Origin: Ruminiclostridium cellobioparum subsp. termitidis CT1112
GTDB taxonomy: Bacteria > Bacillota > Clostridia > Acetivibrionales > DSM-1351
Reading direction: 5' to 3'
Length of the DNA: 64,000 nt
Assembly: GCF_000350485.1 (NCBI RefSeq)
Contig: NZ_AORV01000002.1
Location: 23,188-87,187 of the forward strand
Shown here: positions 53,929-62,919 of the stretch, piece by piece
Numbering within the stretch: position 1 is the first letter of the stretch
Layout of the letters: the number at the start of each line of letters is the position of its first letter
The notes under the pieces: generated by a model
What the model was told of the DNA's origin: nothing
What the model saw: the letters and a program-made list of their open reading frames with translations, nothing else
Database searches by the model: none
Program-made: the position numbers and the translations under genes

Positions 53929-55326
53929 TTACGCCAGTGGAAGCACAATTGAAACTGTGGTTCCAATTCCAATTTCACTTTCTATTTCCAGATGCCCGTT
54001 AAACTTTTCAACTATCTCTTTGCAAATTGAAAGCCCCAAGCCTGTGCCGCTTGCAAACTGAGAATTTTTAGCCCTGTAAAACCTTTCCTGCACCAGATCA
54101 ATGTCACTCCGGTCAATCCCTATACCTTGATCGCTTATTTTTATAACTGCCTCATTTTGTCTTATATAAGTATTTACCCTGATTTGACTCATTTTACCCG
54201 AGTACCTTATTGCATTATCCAAAATATTTGCAATGGCATGGGACATCAATATCTTGTTTACATTTACAAAAACCGTCTTTTCCAGAGTTGTTTCAATTGT
54301 AATATCCTTTTTTTCAGCTCTTGATTTCAGATCCTGAGCCACACCGGCAGCCAATTCAGATAAATCTGTCTTTTCGGGATTCAACTCCTGAGTCGCTTTA
54401 TCGAATCTGGATAACATCAACAATTCATTAATAAGCTTTGTAAGCCGTTCTGATTCATTTATCAGATGAAAGTATACCTTTTTCAGCTCATCATCCTCAT
54501 TTTCCCCCTCGTACAAATACTGGGAAAAACCTCTGATTGCGGCGAGAGGTGTTTTAATCTCGTGAGATACATTGGAAACAAACTGTTTTTGATATTGTAT
54601 ATAGTTGTTTAATTGAATTCCCATCTGATTCAAGCCCGCTGCAAGCATTCCCAGCTCATCCTTCCTCTTTAGTTCCACATGCTCGAATTGCTGTTTGGAA
54701 AACCTTTCGGTTGCGCCAAGAAGATATTTTACAGGTTTTGTAGTTTTACGGGAAATGTGCAGGCTTGAGAGGGTTATGAGAAAAATGAATCCTCCTGCAC
54801 CAATAAACAGTACATATCTGATTTTATCCATAATGTCGTAAAAATAAGAGATGTTTTCTACAAGCTCGAAAACATAGGCATTTTGATAATATTTATCTTG
54901 AATGGGTATTGCAAAATAAATCAACTTATTATCTGCAACAGTGTATGAATAATTTCCTTCCAGGGCATTTCTGATATTTTCCTTAAAAATTACAGGATTA
55001 CCGCCATCAACCATTATTCCGTCCACAGCCAAACCTAAAAGCTTCATTTTACTGTCATAAATCCGCACTTCTTTTCCTGATGCCTTTAAAGCTTCCAGGG
55101 CACTTTTCGCCACTTTTGAAGTTCCTTCCTGGGATGCTGATATTTCATTCCTTGCAAGGATTCCTCTAAAGGATAACTCACACATATCGGCCCTTTCCAT
55201 CATTTGCTTCTGAATTGTCACAAAGCTAAAGTAATCTATAGCCTTATTGACCGAAATAATAATGATAGTAAAAGATAATACCGAGAAAAAAACAAAATTT
55301 AAAAGAAGCCTGGTTGCAAACTTCAA
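53929..55326 (-). CDS. Sensor histidine kinase (module 3)
   Basis: 465 residues: helix (about 9-29), extracytoplasmic domain to about 170, helix (about 177-197), HAMP, HisKA with NVSHEIKTPLAAIRGFSQYL, HATPase with ANILDNAIRYSG, DQGIGIDRSD and GTGLGLSICKEIVEK. Overlaps the regulator by 4 nt. A different subfamily from modules 1 and 2. Confidence 0.95.
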   Translation of the reverse strand: MKFATRLLLNFVFFSVLSFTIIIISVNKAIDYFSFVTIQKQMMERADMCELSFRGILARNEISASQEGTSKVAKSALEALKASGKEVRIYDSKMKLLGLAVDGIMVDGGNPVIFKENIRNALEGNYSYTVADNKLIYFAIPIQDKYYQNAYVFELVENISYFYDIMDKIRYVLFIGAGGFIFLITLSSLHISRKTTKPVKYLLGATERFSKQQFEHVELKRKDELGMLAAGLNQMGIQLNNYIQYQKQFVSNVSHEIKTPLAAIRGFSQYLYEGENEDDELKKVYFHLINESERLTKLINELLMLSRFDKATQELNPEKTDLSELAAGVAQDLKSRAEKKDITIETTLEKTVFVNVNKILMSHAIANILDNAIRYSGKMSQIRVNTYIRQNEAVIKISDQGIGIDRSDIDLVQERFYRAKNSQFASGTGLGLSICKEIVEKFNGHLEIESEIGIGTTVSIVLPLA

Positions 55327-56024
55327 GCAGAGTCACCTCCAAGCTGATAGCCAAAGCCGTAGACGGTCTTTATATATTTGGGCATCTCAGCGTCGTCCTC
55401 CAACTTCTTTCTCAGGCGCATAATTGTCATATCGACGCTTCGGCTGTCACCTAAATAATCATAACCCCAAACTATTTCCAGGAGCTCATCTCTTGTGAAT
55501 ATTTTTTTAGGCTTTCTCAGTAAGGTTTCAAGTATTTTATATTCCTTTGCCGTCAGGAAAATCCGGGACCCGTTCTTCAGCACTACCTTGGTTTCAGGAT
55601 TAATTGCCAGTTCTCCGCACATAATTTGTTTCGTTTCGTCATTTTCGGCTTGTCTGCCGTTGGGTTCATATCTTCTCAGCACCACTTTGATCCTGGCGGT
55701 CAATTCCCTGTTGTCAAAAGGCTTTGTAATGTAATCCTCGGCACCAAGTTCGAGACCCAATACCTTGTCTATGGGTTCATTCTTTGCAGATAACATGATG
55801 ACAGGGGTTCCGGATTTCCTCACAATCTCCTTGCAAAGATCATAGCCCGAATAATCGGGCAGCATTAAATCCAGCAAAACCAGATCAGGCCGGAAGGAGT
55901 CCAGCTCCCTAAGTCCTGCTCTGCCGTTTTCCGCTGTTTTTACATGATAATTTTCTCTTTTAAGCACCAGCTCAATTAAATCCCTGATAGCAAATTCATC
56001 ATCAATTACAAGAATTTTTTTCAC
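55323..56024 (-). CDS. OmpR-family response regulator (module 3)
   Basis: 233 residues. LVIDDEFA, LVLLDLMLPDYSG (phospho-Asp), EDYITKPFD, and output GDSRSVDMTIMRLRKKL. The start has AGAGGGTTAAAGTG in front. Transcribed first in module 3. Confidence 0.95.
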   Translation of the reverse strand: MKKILVIDDEFAIRDLIELVLKRENYHVKTAENGRAGLRELDSFRPDLVLLDLMLPDYSGYDLCKEIVRKSGTPVIMLSAKNEPIDKVLGLELGAEDYITKPFDNRELTARIKVVLRRYEPNGRQAENDETKQIMCGELAINPETKVVLKNGSRIFLTAKEYKILETLLRKPKKIFTRDELLEIVWGYDYLGDSRSVDMTIMRLRKKLEDDAEMPKYIKTVYGFGYQLGGDSA

Positions 56025-56128
56025 TTTAACCCTCTCTCTTTAATTAGTAGTCTTAATTATTTTAAAAATATTATCCGTATAAGTTCTCTATGTCTGTTTT
56101 CTTTCCCATAAACTCAGACCTTAAACAA

Positions 56129-56180
56129 AAACAGGGCTTGGAATCTGTTTTATGCACTTAACAAATTCCAAGCCCTGTTT
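56129..56180 (-). terminator. Terminator between the transglutaminase gene and module 3
   Basis: AAACAGGGCTTGGAAT/ATTCCAAGCCCTGTTT perfect 16-bp stem with T-rich minus-strand tail. Confidence 0.88.
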
Positions 56181-56241
56181 AATTAAAATATTATTTGAAC
56201 ATAGTATTCTGATACCTGAACAAAGCTAAAAAGTAGAATTA

Positions 56242-58617
56242 TTACTTTTTGGATTTTGCCGTAACCGTATATAAATTATTTTTTGAATCATAGGTCAATG
56301 AAACATTTACATATGCATCTTTCAAGTATCCGATAGTTGGCTTTATATTTTTATCAGCCACTTTGAATGTCATTTTGAAACCATCAACCCAGTAAAAATT
56401 CTTGAGCAAATAAGCCCTGACCTCCTCAAGACTTTTAAGATTCATGGGATCAAGATCAGCGTCCGAATAATAACTGATATCAGGAACACCCATCCAGGGC
56501 ATGTGATCATTCATAAAGGTGAATTTGTCTTTAAGGAAATATGTATAGCGTACTTTTCCATCATCCTTGTCATCCCAGGTCGTATCGACAAACTTCCAGT
56601 CGCCGTTTACAAATACCGCATTCCAAGCATGGTTAAGGATATTTGGATCTCCGATTTCAAAAACGCATGGAATTGATATTCTCTGGCATAAGTCCTTAAA
56701 CAGCAAAGAATAGTCACCGCAGACACCTCTTCCCTCGTCAATGGCAACGATAACGCCTCCGGCACTCTGTTCATCCCGATATCTTATGTCATAGGTAACA
56801 TGGTTGACAACATAGTCATGAATGGCTTTTACTTTTTGTTCCTCAGTCATTCCGGGCTTGATAATCTTTGCCAGGATTGCATCAAGCTTTGTATTCAGCT
56901 TTTTCATGACAGAATCCACCTGCATATTCATATTCGCTTTTTCATTGTCCTTTAATACTTTAGGTTCAAGTGTGTAGCCTAATTTCGGCCCATAACCCCC
57001 TTCAACAAAATCAATATATGTTGTTCCTTTTTTTATGGTAATTTTAATTCCGTTTTCAGGTGTAAAAAATTCGATTAAGGCACCGCCTGTATCAACCCTG
57101 GTATATTTTCCGTTTAATTTAATTTTTTCGAGCACTGTGTCCTCAAATTGGTTTTCAAAATATTCCTGTATTTCCTGCTTATTTTCAAACAACAGGTTAA
57201 TTGTATTTTTTCCGACGATTATTTTTGATGGTTCACTCAGGCTGAGGGGAATATTATAGCTTCTTAGCTTAGAAAAACCATACGAAGAATAAGACAAAAC
57301 AGCTTCTTCTTTTGTGTAGCTGCTCTTTGGTTCAAATTTGGCTATTCTTGGTTTTATCAATCCATCTTTAATGCAGCTGGCTACGCTGATTTGATCCTCC
57401 AAAGGTATCTGGTTGCAATCGGTAACCTTCAAAGAGTCACTCCAGTTTTCATAAATTGCATATTTAACCAGAATTCTCGCAGCGTCGAGCCTGGTCAAGG
57501 GTTTTTCCAGGTTGTTAGTATCATCTATCATGCCATAGATATATGCCAGTTTAATATAATCAGGGCTGTCGGCAGGCACGCCGTCATCATCAATTACTAT
57601 TTTTTCATCCAGTTCTCTTTTTCCATAATATAAATTAGCCAATTCATCAAGAGTTATAGCCTTATTAAAGCCGTATTTAAATGTGTCTGATATTTCACCA
57701 TTGACCAAACGCCTGGTTATACTATCCCAGTTATTAACCGAAGGTTTATCCTCAGGATATTCGTAGTACTCTATAAGTTTCTCGTTATTTCTATCACTCT
57801 CACGGTTACTTATCAAGGCTCCATAACTTTCAATAATTTCATCGATAGATTTTGAACCGTCATAATGGTCGGCATCAGAATCTTCATCGTCGGGAGTATA
57901 TATATCGGCATGAATTTCCGACAGTATTCTTCCAACCATAATTTTGGATAAATTACTTTCATTAAAAAGTTCCTCGACTGCCCCCGGCAATTGCTCAAGT
58001 ATAACGGGGCTGACCTTGTTTCCCTTCTGAATGGATTGATTCAGGTACCGGACGATCTTATCCCCGGCCTGCAAATCAGCAGGATTTACTTCATCCTTTT
58101 CCTTACTCATTCTTCCGAAGTTGCCTGGCATTTGTTTAAATCTCAGCCATTCATTAAATTCAGAAAATCTCGTATTCAATTCTACAATCTTACCATCATA
58201 GTCCCATCCATAATCACTATTTCTGGCAAAAAATATTTGCTGATCAAGATGGTCTGCGATAATTTTATACTCTTGTGAGGAGAGACCTCCCAGCTCCTCT
58301 TCCTTTACTTCAACCGCTACTCTTATATGGTTCAACGCTGCTTGAGCCGCCGCTTTAATTTGACTATCCGATATTTTCTTTGAAGTCCTTTTTATTGTTG
58401 GTTTGCTTCCGTCCGGTATAATCTCCCCCAAATCCCTTAGCGGTATTACCTCATCTTTTTTATATTTGAGAAACTCCTTTTCTAACTTTGCAAAAATACC
58501 GTCAAGTGCTTTGTCGTTTGAAAAATACGATTCTGAAGATGCTGCAAAAGATGTAGAATAACCGGTCGTCAACAATGTCACGATCAAAACAATTATAAAA
58601 GTTGTTAATTTCTTCAT
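56242..58617 (-). CDS. Exported transglutaminase-domain protein with S-layer-homology region
   Basis: 791 residues with a signal peptide (cut near SFAASS). A helical N-terminal half, an SLH-like segment at about 310-430 (ITLDELANLYYG, YIKLAYIYGMIDD, LTRLDAARILVKYA), then a transglutaminase-like domain with catalytic triad C633 (RGVCGDYS), H663 (LNHAWNAV) and D678 (WKFVDTTWDD). Related proteins act on or in the cell wall as proteases, amidases or crosslinkers; here activity is inferred only. SLH repeats would bind secondary cell-wall polymer. Long terminator upstream and own start. Confidence 0.88.
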   Translation of the reverse strand: MKKLTTFIIVLIVTLLTTGYSTSFAASSESYFSNDKALDGIFAKLEKEFLKYKKDEVIPLRDLGEIIPDGSKPTIKRTSKKISDSQIKAAAQAALNHIRVAVEVKEEELGGLSSQEYKIIADHLDQQIFFARNSDYGWDYDGKIVELNTRFSEFNEWLRFKQMPGNFGRMSKEKDEVNPADLQAGDKIVRYLNQSIQKGNKVSPVILEQLPGAVEELFNESNLSKIMVGRILSEIHADIYTPDDEDSDADHYDGSKSIDEIIESYGALISNRESDRNNEKLIEYYEYPEDKPSVNNWDSITRRLVNGEISDTFKYGFNKAITLDELANLYYGKRELDEKIVIDDDGVPADSPDYIKLAYIYGMIDDTNNLEKPLTRLDAARILVKYAIYENWSDSLKVTDCNQIPLEDQISVASCIKDGLIKPRIAKFEPKSSYTKEEAVLSYSSYGFSKLRSYNIPLSLSEPSKIIVGKNTINLLFENKQEIQEYFENQFEDTVLEKIKLNGKYTRVDTGGALIEFFTPENGIKITIKKGTTYIDFVEGGYGPKLGYTLEPKVLKDNEKANMNMQVDSVMKKLNTKLDAILAKIIKPGMTEEQKVKAIHDYVVNHVTYDIRYRDEQSAGGVIVAIDEGRGVCGDYSLLFKDLCQRISIPCVFEIGDPNILNHAWNAVFVNGDWKFVDTTWDDKDDGKVRYTYFLKDKFTFMNDHMPWMGVPDISYYSDADLDPMNLKSLEEVRAYLLKNFYWVDGFKMTFKVADKNIKPTIGYLKDAYVNVSLTYDSKNNLYTVTAKSKK

Positions 58618-58740
58618 ACCGCTTTTTGTCTCCTTACGATAATATTTTTTATTAATCCATATTTTTCTATTATATCGTAAAAAAAAAGAAAATTTTTCGA
58701 CTTTAGAAAAATTTTCTGACTGTATCTGCCGGTAATATGC

Positions 58741-59550
58741 TTATAAAGACAGAATATTACTAATATTTAATCTAAAAATATGTTCTTTCACATTATCGGA
58801 TAAATTTAATTGATCTATCTTGTTTATCTGGTCGTCAATACTTGCATAAGGCGTATCAGTGCCAAAAATCACATGCTCATAGCCAAATGAATTGATGGCC
58901 TTTAAAATGTCTTTTCCCTGAACCCGGTCAGAACCGGAAGTGTCAAAAAACAAATTTTCCAAATGGCTTCTGTCTGTTTTGAATATATCCAATCCGGCCA
59001 TATGTCCAATTATAAATACAGTATCTGGATTGCTCCTAATGTATTGAAGTAATCTCCATGTTTCCTTCTTCGAATATATATGAATAAAAACCGGCAGTTT
59101 ATACGACCTGGCTATATGGGCCAATGTGTTGAATTCAATTTTGCCTATTTCAAAAGAATCCCATGCCTGATGAAGTTTAATACCTTTGGGCTGATACTCA
59201 CGAATGTTTCTTTCAATATTGGCCATATGCCCTTTATCGAGCGGATTCACCCATAGGAACTGAATTATTTTATCAGGTACTTTATTTTTTAATTCAAAAA
59301 CATATTTATTCCCGTCACCATTAGCTTTCATAAAATGCGTATAAGCAAATCTAAGCATTCTGTTAAGTAAATAATTACTATCCGGAGATTTTTTCAGCGG
59401 AAGATTATTTGGCGGAGCCTGTAAATCCGTAATATTTTTCGGGCTTGTACAAAGTATGATCTTTTCTATTTCATACTTCCGAACCATATTCCTTATAGAT
59501 TCCGCATTTGAATAGTTCCCTGCTGCGTGGGCATGTGCATCAATAATCAT
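58741..59550 (-). CDS. Amidohydrolase_2-type TIM-barrel hydrolase
   Basis: 269 residues. Metal site signatures DAHAH at the start, KLHQAW, VFIHIY, IIGHMAG and FGTDTPY (last Asp). The family includes decarboxylases and lactonases; substrate unknown. GGAGGAATTCAA precedes the ATG. It follows a TetR gene by 28 bp in the same direction, so it is probably that regulator's target and partner. Confidence 0.88.
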   Translation of the reverse strand: MIIDAHAHAAGNYSNAESIRNMVRKYEIEKIILCTSPKNITDLQAPPNNLPLKKSPDSNYLLNRMLRFAYTHFMKANGDGNKYVFELKNKVPDKIIQFLWVNPLDKGHMANIERNIREYQPKGIKLHQAWDSFEIGKIEFNTLAHIARSYKLPVFIHIYSKKETWRLLQYIRSNPDTVFIIGHMAGLDIFKTDRSHLENLFFDTSGSDRVQGKDILKAINSFGYEHVIFGTDTPYASIDDQINKIDQLNLSDNVKEHIFRLNISNILSL

Positions 59551-59578
59551 TTGAATTCCTCCAATATGGATTTTACGG

Positions 59579-60181
59579 CTATTCTTTAAGTATCAGTTTC
59601 TCCAGCAATTCCAAATCAGGAACTTCAAATTTATCACGTTGAATTAATTTATGCGCACATAATCCATGTATAGCAGACCAGTATAACATTGCCATAGACT
59701 TTGCGTCACCTGATTTAAACTGTCCCAGCCTTTGACCTTCAGAAATTATCTCTTCTGTCAGCTTAAGGGGAGTATAAGCAATTTCAATGATTTCCGGTGT
59801 TTTTTCCGAAATTTTTTCAGTTATCAAAAATCGATTAATAAATACAAAGTACTGTGCTGTCTCATGATCACTATATATGTTATCCATCATTTTCCGGGAA
59901 ATCAGTTTGATTTTTTCCTTTGGCGGCCTGTCAAGATTAAAAATAGCGCGCATATACTCGGTGGAGGAGTTTATGGCGTTACTGACCAATTCATAATACA
60001 GTTCCTCTTTGGATTTATAGTAGTGGTACATTAATCCTTTGCTTATTCCTGCCAGCGAAGCGATTTCGCTGACACTGGCAGCTAACAAACCCTTTTCGAT
60101 AAAGAGCTTCAGACCTGCCTTCACGATTTTTGATTTGGATTCATTCTTTATTAACTCAAATTGTTCTTTAGTTTTTGGCAT
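59579..60181 (-). CDS. TetR-family transcriptional regulator
   Basis: 200 residues with the usual N-terminal helix-turn-helix (IVKAGLKLFIEKGLLAASVSEIASLAGISKG then LMYHYYKSKEELY) and a variable ligand-binding domain. Weak ribosome-binding site AGGTAGG. An operator-like palindrome overlaps its promoter. It should control itself and the downstream hydrolase in response to a small ligand. Confidence 0.93.
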   Translation of the reverse strand: MPKTKEQFELIKNESKSKIVKAGLKLFIEKGLLAASVSEIASLAGISKGLMYHYYKSKEELYYELVSNAINSSTEYMRAIFNLDRPPKEKIKLISRKMMDNIYSDHETAQYFVFINRFLITEKISEKTPEIIEIAYTPLKLTEEIISEGQRLGQFKSGDAKSMAMLYWSAIHGLCAHKLIQRDKFEVPDLELLEKLILKE

Positions 60182-60207
60182 ATTTTATTATTTACCTACC
60201 TTTTTTG

Positions 60208-60225
60208 ATTGACCGTCCAGTCAAT
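60208..60225. promoter_or_regulatory. TetR operator
   Basis: ATTGACCGTCCAGTCAAT, palindromic ATTGAC-N6-GTCAAT, immediately downstream of the -10 on the minus strand. Confidence 0.7.
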
Positions 60226-60254
60226 ATTGTAATCAAATATATTCCCCCTGTCAA
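60226..60254 (-). promoter_or_regulatory. TetR operon promoter
   Basis: TTGACA (60249-60254), 17-bp spacer, TACAAT (60226-60231); near consensus and followed directly by the operator. Confidence 0.75.
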
Positions 60255-60296
60255 TACACTGCAACAATATTGCAATCTGCCAGTTTTCTTACAAAA

Positions 60297-60329
60297 AAGA
60301 GAAATGCATATGTTGTATACATTTCTCTT
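60297..60329 (-). terminator. Terminator of the beta-glucosidase gene
   Basis: AAGAGAAATG...CATTTCTCTT stem with TTTTTT following on the minus strand. Confidence 0.85.
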
Positions 60330-60390
60330 AATTCACTTCTATTATTTAATGATAGTAAAAACTAATACCCATTCATGGAATTCAGTGCAT

Positions 60391-61740
60391 CTATTCAATC
60401 TCAAGACCATTATTTTCAATAACCTTTTTATACCAGTGGCCGCTTCTCTTTATGGTTCTTTTCCCGGTCTCATAGTCAACATAAACAATTCCAAATCTCT
60501 TAGTGTAGCCATAAGCCCATTCAAAGTTATCCATCAGGGACCAGAGAAAATATCCCTGAAGATTTACACCCTTTTTAATAGCACGATGAGCGTTAGTTAA
60601 GTATCTTGTAAGAAACTCTACCCTGTTGGCATCATCGACCTCTCCATTTGTGCTAACCATATCCCTGTATGCAGCGCCGTTTTCAGTAATGTAAATCTTA
60701 ACTCCGTTATAGTCCTTATGAAGTCTGAGCAATAAATCGAACAAGCCCTCAGGATTTACACCCCAACCCATTTCGGTAAAATCTTTTCCAAAAAACTCCT
60801 CCTTGACTTCACAGGGCCAACCCCTGCTGTCATGGCTGACAACCTGGCTGAAATAGTTATTCAGACCTAAGAAATCCACAGGCGTACTGATAATTTCCAA
60901 ATCTTCAGATTTAATTTCAGGCAGCAAACCCTTTTTTACATAGCAATCAACTGCTTCCTGAGGATAGGCTCCTTTGAAAACCGGATCTGCAAACCACCTG
61001 TTCCATAGTGCATGTGACAGCTCTGCAGCTTCACTATCCTGGTGTGAATCTGTTTTGGGATATGTATAATTCATATTCAAGGTAATACCTATTTCGCCCT
61101 TAAAAGAAAACTCCCTGTACGCCTTTACAGCCTTTCCATGAGCCAGAAGCAGATGATGAGACACCAGCAATGCCGTTTTAAAATCTTTTATTCCCGGAGC
61201 GTGCCTTCCTATCCAATGTCCTGTGAATGCAGAACAATACGGTTCATTAAAGGTAATCCAAATTGGAACAATATCTCCCAACTGTGAGAATACGTATCCG
61301 GCATACTGCTCAAAGTAATCAACCACCTTACGGTTTGCCCACCCGCCCATATCCTGCAGCTTTTGGGGTAAATCCCAATGGTATAGGGTTACTGCCGGTT
61401 TAATACCGTTCTTGACTAATAATTCAATTAAAGTCCTATAAAAACTCATGCCCTTTTCATTTGGTGCTCCATAGCCATTCGGAAAAATTCTCGGCCAGGA
61501 TATGGAAAGACGGTAGGATTTCAGCTTCAACTCCTTCATTATCTCAATATCCTGCTCATACAGGTGATAATGGTTACAGGCCACAGCTCCGCTGCTTCCA
61601 TCCGCAATATTTCCCGGTATGCTGCAGTACCGGTCCCATATGGACTCTCCACGGCCATCTTCATTAAAGGCACCTTCAATCTGATACGCAGCAGTAGCCG
61701 ATCCCCACAAAAAATTATCCGGAAAATTAATTTTGGTCAT
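60391..61740 (-). CDS. bglA: GH1 beta-glucosidase
   Basis: 449-residue family 1 glycoside hydrolase without signal peptide, acting on cellobiose or other beta-glucosides in the cytoplasm. Acid/base E166 in TFNEPY and nucleophile E353 in YITENGAAY; FLWGSATAAYQIEGA start and FDNFEWAYGY-like end (seen as LMDNFEWAYGYTKRFG). No phospho-binding signature visible, so a true glucosidase rather than a 6-phospho enzyme is likely. Cellobiose use suits a cellulolytic Clostridium. Confidence 0.94.
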   Translation of the reverse strand: MTKINFPDNFLWGSATAAYQIEGAFNEDGRGESIWDRYCSIPGNIADGSSGAVACNHYHLYEQDIEIMKELKLKSYRLSISWPRIFPNGYGAPNEKGMSFYRTLIELLVKNGIKPAVTLYHWDLPQKLQDMGGWANRKVVDYFEQYAGYVFSQLGDIVPIWITFNEPYCSAFTGHWIGRHAPGIKDFKTALLVSHHLLLAHGKAVKAYREFSFKGEIGITLNMNYTYPKTDSHQDSEAAELSHALWNRWFADPVFKGAYPQEAVDCYVKKGLLPEIKSEDLEIISTPVDFLGLNNYFSQVVSHDSRGWPCEVKEEFFGKDFTEMGWGVNPEGLFDLLLRLHKDYNGVKIYITENGAAYRDMVSTNGEVDDANRVEFLTRYLTNAHRAIKKGVNLQGYFLWSLMDNFEWAYGYTKRFGIVYVDYETGKRTIKRSGHWYKKVIENNGLEIE

Positions 61741-61794
61741 AAAATTATCCTTTTTATTATATTATTTTTTATTTATCATATTAGATTAATATGC

Positions 61795-62265
61795 TTATAG
61801 CCCAAGCTGCTCTTTGATAACAGCTATGACCAGCTCATGATCCTCGTTTTTCGGCAGCCCCGAAACTGTAATTGTTCCTATAACTCCGGTATTCTTGATA
61901 ATTATCGGGAAAGCCCCTCCAATAGCAGCATACTCAGAGGAACTTATATGATGCCTTTCTTCAATAGTAGTGTTGTCTCTGCGAAGTATTGTACCCAAAT
62001 GCAGGGAGCTTTTGCCGAACCTGTTGACAACCCTGTTCTTTCGTATTATCCACTGATCATTTTCCGGAGTGGTCCCGGTAAAGGAATAATGAAAAAGCTG
62101 ATGTCCAAAACGGGATATATCAATTGCAATTCTTTTATTTTCTACTTTTGCCCTTTCAATCAGCTTCAGGCCTATTTCCAAAGCAGTTTCATTTGTAAAT
62201 TCCGCGAATTGAAGTTCCTTTTCCTCATTTACCAATTGCTTAATAAGCTCATCATAATTACTCAT
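61795..62265 (-). CDS. UPF0303/heme-degrading-domain (HbpS/GlcG-like) protein
   Basis: 156 residues. ELQFAEFTNETALEIGLKLI start, IAIDISRFGHQLFHY and GGAFPIIIKNTGVIGTITVSGLP end mark the family. Function in cells unclear. It directly follows dhaL (25 bp), and such proteins often travel with dihydroxyacetone kinase genes. Confidence 0.85.
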   Translation of the reverse strand: MSNYDELIKQLVNEEKELQFAEFTNETALEIGLKLIERAKVENKRIAIDISRFGHQLFHYSFTGTTPENDQWIIRKNRVVNRFGKSSLHLGTILRRDNTTIEERHHISSSEYAAIGGAFPIIIKNTGVIGTITVSGLPKNEDHELVIAVIKEQLGL

Positions 62266-62290
62266 TCATTAAATCTCCCAATATATAGTA

Positions 62291-62917
62291 TCAGTCCAGC
62301 TGAGACAAATTTTCAATAAGTACGGCGCACAAAACAGCACCTCCGTCGGGATAATCCCTTGAACGTTCGCCTATCCACTTAGCCCTTCCCACCTTGGCAA
62401 TCATGCCTTTGGTTCTGTTGGCACCCTTTGCAGCCGCGGATGCGGCTTCCTTAAGAGCAAGCTTCAGGTTCATATCTCTGGCATATGATGCCTGAAGCAC
62501 ATCAGCCAAAGGAATAAGTGCATCCAGTATGGTTTTATCCCCCCGGTTGGCCTTGCCCCTCTTCATTATGGCATCCACTATAACCGCAGGTACTTTTACT
62601 ATCTGTTCACAAGTAATTTCCTCACTCCCCTTGAATTCCTTACCCAGTTCCATAATGGAACAGCTTAATAAAGTCCCCATGGTGGAAGGTGCCGCTCTAT
62701 TTACCGACATAGCGCTTTTAATCAGAAATTCACCTATATCTTTGCCTTCATACTTGCATATTTCGATCATCAGTGCATGTGCGCTCTTTTCCATTGTAAT
62801 TCCCAGATCACCGTCACCGGAGCGGCTGTCAAGCTCTGTTAATAACTCTTTTAATGAAAGAGCCACCTCTGCGGATACATTAATTATATTTTTGACATCC
62901 TGCAAAGTATAGATCAT
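62291..62917 (-). CDS. dhaL: Dihydroxyacetone kinase subunit DhaL-like
   Basis: 208-residue nucleotide-binding subunit. LDSRSGDGDLGITMEKSA holds the Mg-binding Asp triad, SRDYPDGGAVL the other end. In PTS-type systems DhaL holds ADP and is rephosphorylated by DhaM. No dhaM is visible here. GGGGTGCATAAAG precedes the ATG, and only 2 bp separate it from the dhaK stop. Confidence 0.93.
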   Translation of the reverse strand: MIYTLQDVKNIINVSAEVALSLKELLTELDSRSGDGDLGITMEKSAHALMIEICKYEGKDIGEFLIKSAMSVNRAAPSTMGTLLSCSIMELGKEFKGSEEITCEQIVKVPAVIVDAIMKRGKANRGDKTILDALIPLADVLQASYARDMNLKLALKEAASAAAKGANRTKGMIAKVGRAKWIGERSRDYPDGGAVLCAVLIENLSQLD

Positions 62918-62919
62918 CT

